Positions 1 to 44,514 of a DNA stretch of 64,000 nt are shown here, piece after piece. This stretch comes from Lates calcarifer (lineage: Eukaryota > Chordata > Actinopteri > Centropomidae). The stretch's first letter is position 1. The number at the start of each line of letters is the position of its first letter. Position numbers and translations under genes: made by a program. A model generated the notes under the pieces. That model was not told the DNA's origin. It saw only the letters and a list, made by a program, of their open reading frames with translations, and ran no database searches. The stretch is from NCBI RefSeq assembly GCF_001640805.2, contig NC_066850.1, forward strand, positions 13,706,157 to 13,770,156, read 5' to 3'.

Positions 1-1097
1 CAGAGTCTGAGAGAGGCTCAAACACAAGTCAAAGATGTGTTTGAATAAAATAAATTCTGAGTCTAAAAGTGAAATGTATGTAAGTTAAAAATAAGGCAAG
101 GTAAGTTTATCTATATGGTATATTTGCATCAATCAGAACATTGAAAAGTAAATTAAATGATTAACACAAAGTCTTGACCTGTGTCCACACTAATACATTT
201 TCATTTTTATACTGTGTTGTAAAATGAAAACGACTCAGTCCAGTCAAGCATTTTAACTTCATATCAGAAATAATCTCCGTCCAGACTACCTTATGGACAC
301 GGGAACTGCCACAGATCGCTTGAAAAACAGCTTCCCTCCTGTGTATGTAGGCAGTTATAGCATTATAAAATGAAGAATTTACCTGCACAACAGCCACTAG
401 CAAAAACACCAAAGTCAGAAATACGTTATCCATGTTATATTCACCACTGGTAGTTGAGACTGAAATTGGTCATGTGATTGGAGTGTGACCAATCAGGGTA
501 GGATATGTCATGACCGATGAGAGCCATTCAGGAAGTGAATGTGGGCATCTGTGTCTTTGTTTCTGTCCATCCAGACTTAAATGCAGCCCAGAAGTTTTCA
601 AACTAAAACAGGTTGAGCAGCATCTCCAAAAGACTCAATTTTAGGGGCTTGAGTAGTTTGGACACCAGGTGTAACCATAGCACAGTGATGAGTTTTAAAA
701 CTAAAACATAGTGTAGATGTAGCCTTAAATTTGACACTTAAGTCTAACAGGTAGTAGACATCAAGTAAAGTGGAATCTAAAAGCAGCTTAGCATCAATTT
801 AAAAAGTAAACCTGAAACACCCAGAAGACCTAGTTTATAACAGGTCTAAAAAGAGTCTAAAATGGACACCTTGAAGTTTAAAACTAGTTTTAAGCTAAAT
901 CTTCAAATAAGCTCAGTCAAAGACTGAGTCTAACAGGCAGCTATGACCAAGACACTACCAGAGAAGAGGGAAACAGGACTGGGAGTGTCTCTAGTTAAAT
1001 GTAAATTCCATAACTACATCTTTGCCCTCTTTCCTTCCTTTGTCTCTTTTGCTCCCTTACTTGTGTCCTCACCTCCTCTCCTTGCTGTGTGTCCTAG
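1..1097 (+). other. Intron of ptprr
   Basis: This is AT-rich non-coding sequence upstream of the first visible ptprr exon. It ends in a pyrimidine-rich acceptor tract from about 1020 to 1097. A diffuse, degenerate repetition of 'gtctaaaa' and 'aacaggt' words runs from about 560 to 930. I see no exon in it; the small open frames on both strands lack splice or homology support. Confidence 0.6.
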
Positions 1098-3565
1098 ATC
1101 CTCACTCCAGAGTGATTCTGAAGTCCAAGAGCTGCAACGACCTGCTGAGCTCCTACATTAATGCTAATTATATACGGGTGGGTATTTACAGCTGTGCATG
1201 GTAACACTGCATATACCGTTTTAGTGGTGCATAGAACATCTCATAGTTCTGATGCAGGAGAAACTCAGGTTTATCCTCCTGATTCTATCAGTGATTGAGA
1301 CCTGATTGATTCGGTCAAGGTCCAGTATGACTTGAGAAACCTTATTATCATTCCCGACTTTTAATTCAGTAAATTATAACAACATTTTTTTGTTAAATCT
1401 CCTTTAAATCTGTTTTTTTTCCTATTTCTTTTGGTTTCCTCATCAACACAAACACAGTGAAAGTAAACTGCTGCAGAAGTCTGTAATGTCGCTCTCAGAC
1501 TTTGGTACAATAGACTTACTTCCTGTCAGGAAGCTGGACTGAAACATTTTAAACTGTTGGACCTCCTGGGAGAACAGAGGTTGTGTTTAAACACTTCATA
1601 TTTACTGTATATACGAACACTGCACCAGTTTTAGCAGGTCTGAGGTCAGTGAGCACATTTATCACATGAAAGATCACTACAATACAATCAAAACTGTCTG
1701 GTAATTCTCTGCATTGTGCATGCAAACTACTGACTTCAGGAAATATATAGATAATATGATGACAATGAAATAAAAAGAGACGTAGCTTGCAACAGCATAT
1801 TTAATGTCAAATATATTTTTTAAAACCATTTCTTGATAAACATTTTTCAAAAAAGTTTTTATCAAAAAAGCCAGAATACAAGAAGTAAAAAACTTAAAAT
1901 GGGTCATGTCCATTCTTACTTTCCATACAACATTATTAAAAACAACTTGTTTGAACTGTTTTGGCCTTTAAATTAGTATCTGCATGGTTCAGATCCTGTA
2001 ACTACTGTCAGATCATGTATTTCAGCTCACCTACCACTGTTGACGCTTTTGTGTGATTGGCTCCCGTCCCAGGGTTACCGAGGCGATGAGAAGGCATTCG
2101 TCGCCACTCAAGGTCCCATGGTGAACACGGTGAACGACTTCTGGCAGATGGCATGGCAGGAGGAGTCGCCAGTCATCGTCATGATCACCAAACTGAAAGA
2201 GAAGAATGAGGTAATCTGATAAAATTGAAACCTCAAAAACAAAGACGTGAATAAAGATGAGAGACAGAGAGAAAGTAGAACTTTATTTTATGTATGAGCT
2301 GGAACTGGTTTAAAACCAGTGCACTTAAAGACGAGAAGTTACTCAAGACATGTTTCATCAGGAGGATTTTCATCCTCCTGTTTTCACGCACATTTTCTGT
2401 TTGCACATGAAAAAACCTGAGTGGAAATGCAGAAAAATCTCAAAAATGTTTGGTAACACACTGGCCCTGAATTTCCTGGAAATGTTCCTAAAAAACTTAC
2501 CAGGATATTTCCAAGAAAGGCAGGATGCAATTACATACTAATTATATGCAAAGTCGAGAGAAAGTGTCAGTTGATCCAGTTAAGTACCAGCTCATTGTGT
2601 TTAAGTTTTTGAGACAAAAATTGTAAATTATGTTGCAGTTAAGTAAAAACTAGTTAATAGATAAACTTTACTTAACAAGTTAAACATGCAAAACAAACAG
2701 CAATGATCTTTTAACTGACATTTTTTCTCTCTGGTCTTTGTAGAAATGTGTTCTCTATTGGCCGGAGAAGAGGGGGATCTATGGGAAGGTTGAAGTGTTG
2801 GTAAACAGCATCAGAGAGTGTGAACACTACACAACTCGCAGCCTCACACTCAAGGTACACACACTTAAAAAAATCTTTCCATTTCTGGTTTGTCCTGTGC
2901 ATTTGTTTAAAGATGGGGCTTTAGACTATTATGTTTTGTGTGTGTTTTTGTCCAGTGTGGGAATCAAACCCGCGTGCTGCAGCATTACTGGTACACATCG
3001 TGGCCTGACCACAAAACCCCAGACTCTGCTTTGCCACTGCTGCAGCTGATGGCTGATGTTGAGGCGGAGAGACGAACAGCCGCCGCCATGGGACCAGTTA
3101 TTGTCCACTGCAGGTAAAAATAGTGGGAACAAGCTTTTTTCTTCTACAACTGAAAAATGTTTGAAATAACTCCATCAGCCACGCTCCTCTCCTTGCAGTG
3201 CTGGGATTGGCCGGACCGGCTGCTTCATTGCTACAACAATAGGCTGTCGGCAGCTGCAGTTGGAGGGAGTGGTGGATGTGCTGAGTATCACATGCCAGCT
3301 CCGAGCCGACAGGTAACGCAAACAGACACACTGATCTTTCTGCCTCAGAGTCGACAAGAGAAGGTCTTCAAATTTGGCAGAAACTGAGGAATAGAAATGA
3401 TGGTAGTGTTTTAGTTTCTGTTAATATCATTATTACAGTAACTACTAATCTTTCTGTTTGTTCATGTGCAGAGGTGGTATGATCCAGACGGGTGAGCAGT
3501 ATGAGTTTGTCCATCATGCACTGAGCCTGTACGAGGCCCGCCTCTCCGCAGAAACTGGCCAATGA
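1098..3565 (+). CDS. ptprr: Receptor-type tyrosine phosphatase R, C-terminal part of the PTP domain (partial, 5' end outside window)
   Basis: PTPRR dephosphorylates phosphotyrosine, chiefly in MAP kinases bound through its kinase interaction motif; that motif lies in exons upstream of this window. Six coding exons are visible: 1098-1177, 2073-2210, 2744-2854, 2956-3113, 3199-3312 and 3472-3565 (stop TGA at 3563). All junctions are GT-AG and the joined frame is open. In order they encode [10 protein letters not shown] and ATQGP with [10 protein letters not shown], the [19 protein letters not shown] stretch, the WPD loop ([14 protein letters not shown]), the catalytic P-loop [11 protein letters not shown] split between exons after the cysteine, and the Q-loop [17 protein letters not shown]. 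All catalytic residues are present. The [22 protein letters not shown] segment separates PTPRR from PTPN5 and PTPN7. No second PTP domain follows, as expected for this family. I judge the identification secure. Confidence 0.95.
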
Positions 3566-6500
3566 GTGTTCACCGCCACAGGAGACGTCTGCTTTAACCG
3601 TGAAGTGTGCTGACATAGTGAGTCCTTAGCAGGTATGATCACTGAGATTTGGGATTTCTCTTAGAATAGGGGATTCTGGATGAGGTCCTTGAGTTTGATG
3701 GACAACACGGACAACCAATGAGGACTGTTGTGGGCGGAGTCTGTTGAAGGAAAGAGGAAAGGTAAATTTCTGAAAATGGAATGTATCCGTTCTTCTTCTT
3801 CTTTTTCTCCTTCCTCTCTGCTGTTTCTTCTTGTGTTTTGTCAGCGAGCGGTTCTTCAGAGGGACTTGAGAAACCTGTCCACTTCACTTCTCTTAACCAA
3901 CTGACTGTCAGATCACGTGGCTTTTAACTAACCAGACTGTCTTGTTACCTCTTTTCTGTCATGGAGATGTAGAAATAGTTAGACTGAAATTGATGGTACA
4001 TTGTTCAATAACACTACTGTGTTTCTGTGTCTTATAGGATTTTAAAATTATTTTTTAACATTGTGTTCTTATATGAAAGGTTATTGGAAAATGACTGTTA
4101 GCTGGTTGTACCTTTGGTGAAGCTACTATACCACTGTTGAACCAACCCTTCCAGCCTATTTGTGACTTCAGCACACCACCCGTTACTCTGTGATTTGGAC
4201 ACATTGCATTTCCTTCACTAACCTTCAGTTTAACACATGGTATAACAAGACAACTTACAAATACAGACAGACAAAATCAACAATAACTAATAAACTATAT
4301 ATTCATGACTAATGATTATATAGTAAGGATACTAAGGATGCTGTTAATCAAACATGCCTTCTACTCGCATAGCCTGTTAAAGTAATGCCCACGTTTCCAT
4401 TAATATTTCTATTTCCAATTGAAGCCTCGCTGCCCTGATATTTACCATCTTGACCCTGTGTTGTGGCTTTAACCAGGAGATGGTAATAATTTTCTTTGCT
4501 ACGAGGAACAAAATCATTTCTAAGTAGCTCAAATTATTTTCTGATAGATTTTCAGGTAGGATACCAAAAATCAAAAGTGCCGGATTTAGAGTCAAATAAG
4601 TATTCGTAATAAGCTTGATCTTTTTGTGAATATTTTGTAGTCCTAGAGTAAATTAGTAAAGTCCCACAACATAAATCAGACAAACCAGTAAATTTTAATG
4701 AGTTTTAAAATGCTTAATTTTGACCATCCATTCTAGAGCTCCTTCTTTTTTTTTTCCCCCAAGTTATTTAAAAGCAAGTTATGTTCAAAGGTATTTTCAT
4801 GATCTCACAGATGTTCAACTATTAAAAAAACTTACCAAATATATCAATGAACTTTGATCTCAACTAACATCAAATATTAGAGTAATTTATTAAACACATT
4901 CATTAATTCTACTTTCTGATATGTTAGCAAGGGTGCTATTTTATTAAACCAGACAGTGTTGATAAGGTGAACTAACACTGTGGTTAGCCAGCTAACAAAC
5001 TGACATTGTTTAAGAACCCATTTCAGTTTTAACCAAGAGTAATCAGAAAGAGATAAAACCAACTTTTTTTTTTACCTCTTTTTCCACAGACTGCACTGCT
5101 GCCCTAATTTTTAATAGATGTACATTATGTTTGTGGCCTGGTAACTTACAGAGTGCTAAGGTCACAAATGGAGCTACCTCCAGCCATACAACGCATGTTA
5201 AAAGCTAACAAACCAATGTACTGATAAATAAGCTTCTGGCAAGCAAGTTCCTGTAGTGCAGCAATCTCATAGAGGCTCACTCTAGCATTAGTAGTTTGAT
5301 GTTAATCCATATGTTGTTATGTTAATAAATAGATGCTAACCTATAAGCTCATGCTATTAGCATGCTATGCTACTGCAATATTTTACTAAACCAGTTAAAT
5401 CTAGTATTTCACTGCTAAACCACTGTTGTTTGTTTGTTATAAAAATTTTTTACACTCTTCAATGAGTACAGCTCCTAGGAGGATTTGATAGAGGTGTTGA
5501 GAATAATAGGAACTGTAGTTTTTGAATGCTAATGAAAAATGCTTTTATCTTTGTTAAAATGAACATTTTTCTAGCTGCTACAGAACCAATTATCTTACAA
5601 TATGGACAGAATCAAAGTGCCATGCTCTAAAGTAGCATGGCACTTTGGTCAGTTGATTTCAGTCAGAGTTTATACTTTAAATCAATATTTAGAATTGATA
5701 ATGTTGAAATATCTTAATATTTTAGTGAAAGTTTAGTTTAGCACAGAGCCAAATTTGCTGAGTCATTCCCGACACAATATTTAGAAAAACTTGTGCTGCT
5801 TGGTCTCAGAGTTTACACGCAGTATAGTAGTTAACCTTGTCTGTCGCATTGACAATTCCCCTGTTGCGTGATATATTATTTTATAACAAAAATGTGAAAC
5901 AATTTAAGTCACAATGGTGCAATCATTTCATCAATGTGATGTTGTAAATTATGTTATCTAGTCAGTGAGTTATTTTGGTGTATCAAAGTAATAATAACTT
6001 TATTTTTATACTGTTTTTACATGTTTTTTGATGTGTTTAGCAGCTATCAGCCATTTGTCGACACGCACGAACGCTTGCTATCTGGGGTACAAACCTCATT
6101 ATCTCTAAATTATCAATCGAGCGCGAGCTGGGGCGAATTAATAGCTGACTTTTTTCTGACTTTTTCAGAAAGTTGAAGTGAACACAAACCTGCAATATTT
6201 GTTAAATTTTCCACCGACAAACAATATAAAAGACACTGGATATTTAGAGCATAAGTGGAGTATTTATTTGTCTAGAGATGTTTTCCAATTAACTTAGATT
6301 GACATTGATCAGAAAAATTCACTTATCCAGACCATTTGAGTGCATCTGAAACAAAATGCCAAGAAAGGGGTGAAGTTTAGTTTTTATACCTGCCATATAA
6401 TTATATATTTTAGAGTAAGACATGAAAAATAAAAGTACTGAGGAGGTTTTGCTAGTTCCTGCAGGTTTACTTGTTTTAGAGATCTGAGGTTTCTACAGTA

Positions 6501-9500
6501 ATACCACCTAATCTGCTGTCTGTGTGAATGGGACAACATTGTACAGTACATGTTAAAGTGCTATTAAAACTGATGTGGGCAGTTACATTTCAATCCACGG
6601 ACCACAAACACGGAGATCTTGCTGCTAAAACTGGGAACGTCAGAACCGGACCATTGACGGACAATAAATGAGAGAAAACTTTGAAGACTCTTCTTTTCTA
6701 TGTACCAATATATTTTTATTTATATCTTTACTTGTGATACAATCAAGAGACTTTGGACCTGTGTTTGTTTGTCTACATGTCCAACATGCCTCCTGGGACT
6801 ATCAACCCATGTTTCGCTTTAGCCAATTCAAATTGGATCAATTTCCAAACTCCAAATGGTCAAAACCTGACATGTTACAGTGTGATAGTGATGTAATTGT
6901 CTGTTTGAACTGACTGAAGTGAAAGTGAGTTGAGCCCAGCCTCCATGCCCACTGCAGCAGCGGGTACAACAACACACACTGCCTCTGACGTAGTATTGTG
7001 TATGTACAGTAGGTGGTGGTTGATGTCCTGTACTTTATTGTTGTTGACTGTTGATGGAGGTTGAAGTGACGCTAAACATTTTCAGTTTTAGAGAGTTTTC
7101 ATGCTGTTGTCACATTGTAGAGAAAAAAATCTGTATTTACTTTAATTTTACATTTACTAATTTGGCAACTGAAGAAAAAGCTGTTAAAATAAACATGATA
7201 CCTGTACCATAACATCAAAAGAAAAAAAAAACACCAGGTGGTGAAATAACAGATTTTAGCTCTTGTAAAAATTAGTTCTTTGGGTAAATTTAGCTAGTAT
7301 TTCACTAGTAAAAGAAACAAATTTAGCTCATGTAACAGTTATTTTAGGGATTTTATCGAGTAAAAGAAAAATATTTAGCTAGCCTACAAAACAAAATTTT
7401 CCTCACAGAAGGGTTTGAAGTTGTTATAATGAATACTCTGCAACACATTTTTCTATTGGTAATGAGCAAAATTTTGCTAATCAGCAAGATGGTTAGATAC
7501 TAGCTGGCTAGGTTGTAACAGCTTTTAGTACTTTCTTATTTCTCCTGCAAATAATGATCAATGAATACTATTTCTATTGAGACTGAGAATATGCAGTTAA
7601 CCCCTTAACCCAAGAAATAGAACAATTGTCTGACTAACTAGCCAAGATGTTTGTGTCAATGTAAACATGCTGACAATAGTAGTTAATAGATAGTGTTGGT
7701 CAGATTAATTGCTTCTGTTAATCAGCTAAAAATTATCCAGACACATGTTTCATATCTAATAAAGAATAATCAACAAGAGAATTTCAGGATGGTTTAATGT
7801 GTTAAAAGTTTGAAAGAAAAAAACATTTTTTTAAGATTAAAAAAACTTTGAAAGAAAAACTGCAACATTAAAATTAAAAATGTTAGCGTCTCTTTAAACT
7901 TCTTCTGTGTGGGCATTACAGCTCAGTCAGAGTACACCTGATGCTAATTAGTGTACGTACTGTACGTGGTTTTCTTAATGTATTACTAATCAACTTGAAT
8001 GTTGTACTAGTTGGGAACATTAGCCACTGAGTAGTGCTGTAACCTCTTTATCTACTCTATCTACATATATACTGTTACCTGTAACCTGTACATAAAAACA
8101 CTGGACATAAAAACAGTGGAGCTCTGACTCTTGTCTGGGACTGACTGACTGACTGCTTGGACCTGGGAAAATCAAATTTGATTGAGCTGTGGTTGTCAAC
8201 CAGAACCCAAGACCCAGGAACTGGGTCCTACCAAACACTCTGACTATGGTTCCTTGGGTAAGGTGACATTTCACTAGAGATAAGAATGGGAATTTGGTAT
8301 AGTGGTTATTAAACAACAATAAAACCAAGTATTATAAATATAACGTAATTTAATCAGCCCATATTTAATTGTCTTGACAAATCAAGATCGTTTCAGTCAC
8401 CAAATAAAGATTCATTTGAGAGGAATTTTTTTTGCACAAAGCCAAGTCACCAATTTTATGTTAAAGGAGTAGACTTTTTGACTTGAGCTACAATAACACT
8501 TCAACCATGTCCACACAAAGCTGGATAAATTCGTAATTCTAAAATAGTGTTTTTCTTCCCCAAAAATTGAGTTTTTCCAAAACTGCCTCCAAATTGTGTA
8601 AATCTGAAAATGCCAGCTTGGCATTGGTTGTAATCACCCCCCATCCTATGATTCTAGATGGTGAAATATGACGATTATGCTTGTGTGGAGCTGAAGCTGA
8701 ACATTGTTCCTAGAAACTAAGTATGTGTCATATAACGGGAGAAAGTCAGACAGAGAGAGAGGAGGGAGCAGGAAGGAAGGAAAGAGGTGTGGATGGCTAA
8801 ATGTAACTCAGACTAACTGAAACAAAAGAAGTTTGGTCTTTAACCTGTAATACTGTGTAATAGAAAAGTCACCTCCGTCTTTTTGTGGGTCAGATTCAAC
8901 CTCTGTCATGGAAACTGGGCGAGACTTTAAAATTTAATAAACACCACAGAAACTTAATTTGCTCAAATTTCTTATTTTATAGGTTCATTAAGAACTAGAA
9001 AGAACTGTGTAATCTGGACCAAGAGAGAGCAGAGAGAGACTTAGAGAATATTTTATTTTGTACACAAAAAAATGCAAAATTGGTCTACAGGCAAACATTA
9101 AGTTCAACAAAAAATAAAATAATTAATTCATATTTGTGTGGGTTTAAACTGAGCATTTCTCTCTTTTATTTTCCTTTTACACTGATGGGTACCGAATTAC
9201 ATATTTTGTTTTCCACAAAACCTCCATAGAAATAATTAGGAAATTACAGACTTGTACAATAAAATGTTACCAAAGATCCTCTAAGTTTTTCTGGCAATTA
9301 AAATTATCAAAAGCGTACCACTATATTTTGAATAATTACTGCCAAATGATGTAGTTTATTCCAACAGCTGTAAAACAGAGCCAAGAGATTCTATTTACTA
9401 TTATCAAATCTAGAGAGGGTAGAGCAGGGTGTTTTTTGGATTTTTGCTAAAAAAAGAAAGAAAAAAAAGGCTAAAATCATAATACATCCCATTTTTCTGG

Positions 9501-9950
9501 GTTAAGTGATAATTAATTTAATCGTTTTGTCTGTCAAATGTCAGAATAGAGTGAAGAATGCACAAGTCAGTTTCCCACAGGTCCTTGATTACGTCTTCAA
9601 ATGTTTTGATTTGTCCAATCAATGGGGAAAGACTCATAGATAATTCAGTTTGTTGTGATCTGTGATTTCTGTACTGTGAGACTTACTGAGCTGTTGTCAT
9701 AAATTTTAATTCCAACACTATTCATCAGTAACACCAGAACCAATAGAAACCATGGGGGGGGATTTAATATAGATCCAAAACTAAATTTACACCCAAAAGA
9801 GTCGCATCAAAAGATGACATTGTCACGAAAAAAAGAGACAGAGCAAATTTTGAACTCCACGACGATCCCATCTCAGTGGGAATTAATCAAACGCTCGTCT
9901 CTATTTTTAACATCTACCTCTGTTGTGCAGGTAGGTGCACTGCTATTGTA
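3566..9950 (+). other. ptprr 3' UTR and ptprr-ptprb intergenic spacer
   Basis: The 3' UTR of ptprr begins at 3566. AATAAA hexamers occur at 4289, 5324, 6663 and 7188, but the sequence alone does not show which one is used. The rest is AT-rich spacer with homopolymer runs and no open frame that looks coding on either strand. A perfect 14-bp hairpin lies at 5613-5647 and is listed separately. Confidence 0.55.
5613..5647. repeat. Perfect 14-bp stem-loop
   Basis: The arm at 5613-5626 (CAAAGTGCCATGCT) is exactly complementary to 5634-5647, with a 7-nt loop CTAAAGT. It lies in the ptprr downstream region and would form a stable hairpin if transcribed. It is too short for a typical pre-miRNA. Confidence 0.7.
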
Positions 9951-9956
9951 GTTACA

Positions 9957-10504
9957 TGACTATTTATAGCCTCCATCCAGCCAGGGTTTGAAGTCGTGCC
10001 TTTGCAGTGACTCACAGAGCTTTTGGCTTGATTGAGGAAGTCCGTTAGTGACTCCCAACCTCGACACTATAGAGTCTGACCGACAGCGAGACAGACAGAG
10101 AGGGAGACAGGCAGGAAGAGAGACATACAGCTGGTGAGACAGGCAGGGAGTCCAGTGAAAAGAGAGGAAAGACTGAGTTTGAAGCCTGAGAGGTTTGAGA
10201 TGAGGATGGACATGAGACAGAGAAGAGACAGGGAACAAAGGAGACGAAATATCTGGAAAAAATGAAAACTACTCCAGTCAAATAAGGAATTATCCTGTTT
10301 TCAGACACAAAAACAGATGTTTAACTAGTTGTTTTCCAGCTGCTTTCTTTAATTTTCCAGAAGGATTTCTTCTACGCTGAAGATAAAACTGAAGGATTTT
10401 TCCAATATCTACCTTTAACTGGTGAATCTAAACTCATATCTTCTACCTCAGCCTCAGGATTATGGTGGTGTTTGCTCTGTCTGAGGATTTGAAGGACAAT
10501 CAAA
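9957..10504 (+). promoter_or_regulatory. Probable ptprb promoter and 5' leader
   Basis: A TATA-like TATTTATAG sits at about 9960-9968, roughly 540 bp before the chosen ptprb start. If it is used, transcription would begin near 9990 and the 5' leader would be about 515 nt without an intron. A GAGGAAGT word near 10033 fits an ETS core, which would suit an endothelial gene, but such short words are common. The leader contains an upstream ORF that overlaps the start codon (listed separately). I infer the promoter from position and the TATA-like word only. Confidence 0.35.

Positions 10505-10518
<14 letters not shown>
10462..10518 (+). promoter_or_regulatory. Upstream ORF overlapping the ptprb start codon
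   Basis: An ATG at 10462 has A at -3 and G at +4, a strong Kozak context. It opens an 18-codon frame that ends with TAA at 10516-10518, past the ptprb ATG at 10505 and in a different frame. Ribosomes starting here would run over the main start. No hydrophobic signal is encoded, so it is unlikely to be the true protein start. Confidence 0.6.
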
Positions 10519-41337
<30,819 letters not shown>

Positions 41338-42850
41338 ACGTGACAATGATCGAGAGAGAGGAAACTTTTCTCTGTTAACGCTGACGTTGTTCAAACTATC
41401 TGAGAAAACATGAGCTACAAATCGGACAAAACAGGGAGGAATCAGAACCGTATAAAGTTCATCAAGTAAACACCAGTGATATGATGTCATGTTGGTCAGT
41501 ATTTTACCAGTTAAACTGATTTTTTCTCTCCAGTTCTTTAAGTCAGTTTTTTACTGTGCATCACTGCTTTTACATCAACCTCTTGACCTCTGTCAGTGTC
41601 AGTGTTTAATGTCGAATGTAGACCATGTTTTAACTAAAGGAACTTTACGTGTTTTTTACAGGATTACAGGGAGGCTTGTTTATTAGTGACACTCTTTTTT
41701 TGATCTTTGACCTGTTGGTGACTTATCAAAATCAATTTCTCTCATCTAAAAAGTTATTAGAATCATGTTAATTAATGTAGTTAAGGGGTTCAATGGCATT
41801 TTATTGAATATGAATCTTTTCAAATCTCTTACTGAATCTTTCAAAGTAGTTTCTTTGGTGAAGAATGAAGACATCTGTACTGTTTTTATGTCACATAATA
41901 TAATAAGTAATGTTAATTTTGATTTATGGATCAGTTACTTAACAAATAAGACACTGACATTAAGAATGTGATGAAAGATTCAAAAGATTTGTCCATTAAG
42001 GTTAACAAATCTATTTTACTGTCTTGAAACCGGCTGTCAGAACTCATCCCTGGTTAAAGTAGATGCAGGTAGATCTCAGGTCATTGGTGTTAAATTGATT
42101 ATTACAAACATTTCACATCTGATGTTAGCAGTGTTAGCTCACTAGGTTTCCTCATTATAAACTGACTGATCACAGGGAAGGAAAGAGCCATATATTTTTT
42201 ATACCCTCTATTACTACTGTATGTTCTCACTCAATGCTCCATATAAGCTGTTTATTTAAAAAGTTACACATATTGCTGTATGTAAATATTGATGTAATAC
42301 TCTTTTTATACGATAATGAATATATACACTGTATGTTGTCAGTTTAAATGCTGGGTAATATTTAGATATTTGCAATGTTTCAGTAGATGCAAACAATTAT
42401 AACCTGCTGTATTCAGACTTACTGTAAGTACTGCTTTTAAATACTTTAAAATGTTTTAAACACATGCCGCTGTCATCAGTCTTTCATAAAGTTGTTCAAA
42501 TTTTAAACATAAAATGAAAGTCTGAATACAACACAGGAACTCCCCTCTTTTTCCTTTTTTAAAAAATGCATCATTAATTAACTGGAGTTGAGCTGTAAAC
42601 TTAATTTCTTTGATGAAAATATTTGAGAAATGTGTGATGTGTTTTGTTTCTTCCCTTTATTTTAAAAACATTCAGCGTTCATATTTGAAATTCAAACAGT
42701 GTTAAATGTTTGGTAACCCCTTTTCTCTCTCTGTTTCTCTCTGTTTGACTGCTGGAGGATTTTAAGTTTGTGTATTGATTTAATTATAAAGGACACAATG
42801 ATCATTGGTTTTAATTTCTCAAAAATAAAACAGGGCTAGGCAAAAATTCA
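41338..42850 (+). other. ptprb: ptprb 3' UTR
   Basis: Starts after TAA at 41335-41337. An AATAAA at 42824-42829 is the best-placed polyadenylation signal I see. The region is AT-rich and includes a Pumilio-type TGTAAATA near 42280. The 3' end is inferred. Confidence 0.5.
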
Positions 42851-44150
42851 TTTTTTTTTTCTTTCAGTGGAAAGAATATTATTATTATTATTATTGTTAC
42901 ACAAAAAAATCTAATGATTTTTTTCAAAAATTTGTGACATTATTGATTTAAGCTGTACCACCACTCAGCCCTGCCCTAAGAGAATGTATAAAGCAGTTTT
43001 ATAACTTGCTGTCAGGTCACTATAAACTGGATTATTAAAAGCTAATTAAAAATAGCTGCCAAAGTATGTTTTTTGTCCTTTTTTTTTTGACCGACTAATA
43101 AACAGTTTCAGTTCCACAATAGGCAAGAAAAACTGCATCTGGGGAGCTGATTTTCAAACTTCTGATTTCCATATTGATCTAGGGCACAGTGAGGCCGGAG
43201 CAGAACTGGGTAACCCAGATACAGCAGCTATCAGGGACTTAAAAGAGAGGCTTGGAGTTCCTGTCAGAGAAGCCAAGCTGAGACCAAAACCCCTCAGGAC
43301 CAAACATCCAGCTTGTCCTCCCCTCTCTGTCCTGGCAGAGATTTATACAGAGGCAAAGTTAGAAATCCTCAGAGCTTCAAACAGGTCCTGACAGTGAAGC
43401 TCAAAGAGAAGCCAGCATGTTCAGTTGTGTGAAACAACCTCCAAAGTGACAGATATGGTTTTCAATAACACAAACAAGTGTTGTTGTGTTCAGCTGTGTT
43501 CTGCTCGGTAACAGATTTTAGCCCAAATCGATCCAATCAGTCATCATGTCTGAATCAGAACAATCATCAACACAATAAACCTGATGCCTGTCCCTGCCTT
43601 CACAGAAAAGTCTCTTTCTTGACATTGACCTGAAGCTCAGCTCAACATAATGGAACAAAGGTTTTTAACTGGAGACTCATTCTCATTCCCGTCAGTACCT
43701 CTTATACAATGGATCATTGCCCTAAGATACTGGACGAGTCCTGTCTGTCTGTTTGAGTCTTAATGGCAGTGCAGAATATCTCAGAGCTGACCTTTCAAAC
43801 CCTCCGGTATCAGAGAGGCTGACATTTCACATTTCTTCATTTCTTACTTGTTACACAGTCCACCAGACTTTAAAAAGGCCATTAAGACAAAGAGACAGAG
43901 AGGGGAAGCTTAAAGAGGGTAGAGACAAGAGAAAGTCTTCTTAGGGTTGTAAATATCTCAGACAGTGTTCTTCCTCTCCTCTTTAAATGACCTTTTTGTC
44001 CCTAAAAGTAAGAGCTTAGATTCTCAACTAAAAGACAATAAAAAACTGTAATATCTTGGAGATATACAGCTTACTGTAACTTTGAAAAGAATGATAATTT
44101 TGTGTGTCACATGTTTTGAAGGTCAGACATCAGAATTCACTATAGTGAAT
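42851..44150 (+). other. Spacer with an ATG-less open stretch
   Basis: An ATT triplet run lies near 42880. From 43056 to 43391 one plus-strand frame stays open for 111 codons without an ATG; its GC content rises sharply after 43185 (see findings). The rest looks like ordinary spacer. Confidence 0.4.
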
Positions 44151-44199
44151 AAAATCTTTGAACACCGTGTTATTTCGACTAATCAGAAGCAGTTGCTAG

Positions 44200-44512
44200 G
44201 CAGAGCAGAATCAGTCAGCCAATCAGTTTTTGTCTACCGATGTTGGCTGGCGTATGTCGTCACTGGCTCTGCGTGTGACGTCATTTGCCTAGGCCAACGG
44301 AGCGGAGAGTGGAGGACTGGAGAAACAATGTTGGGGAAAAACGAGGGAAATATGGAGTAAATCCAGTGTTTGAGTCGTCGCTTTGTCGCTTTGGGTTGTT
44401 GGAATTGCTAGAAACTTCATTATTGGAGAAGTCTGGATGATATAACAAGCTTTGGAGCTGTTTTCGTCGAACACGTGTGAAGCTGGACGCTCGGCACACC
44501 TGCGGCCCCATG
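44200..44512 (+). promoter_or_regulatory. CRE/CCAAT promoter and first exon of the left half of the mirror locus
   Basis: It contains CCAAT (44219), a full cAMP-response palindrome TGACGTCA (44276-44283), GC-richer sequence and then exon-like sequence that ends ATG|GTAAGG at 44512. About 200 bp are clearly homologous, in reverse, to 57795-58100 (shared words include gttgg, aagtctggatgat and gcacacctg). I infer that this is a real promoter and first exon. Confidence 0.5.
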
Positions 44513-44514
44513 GT

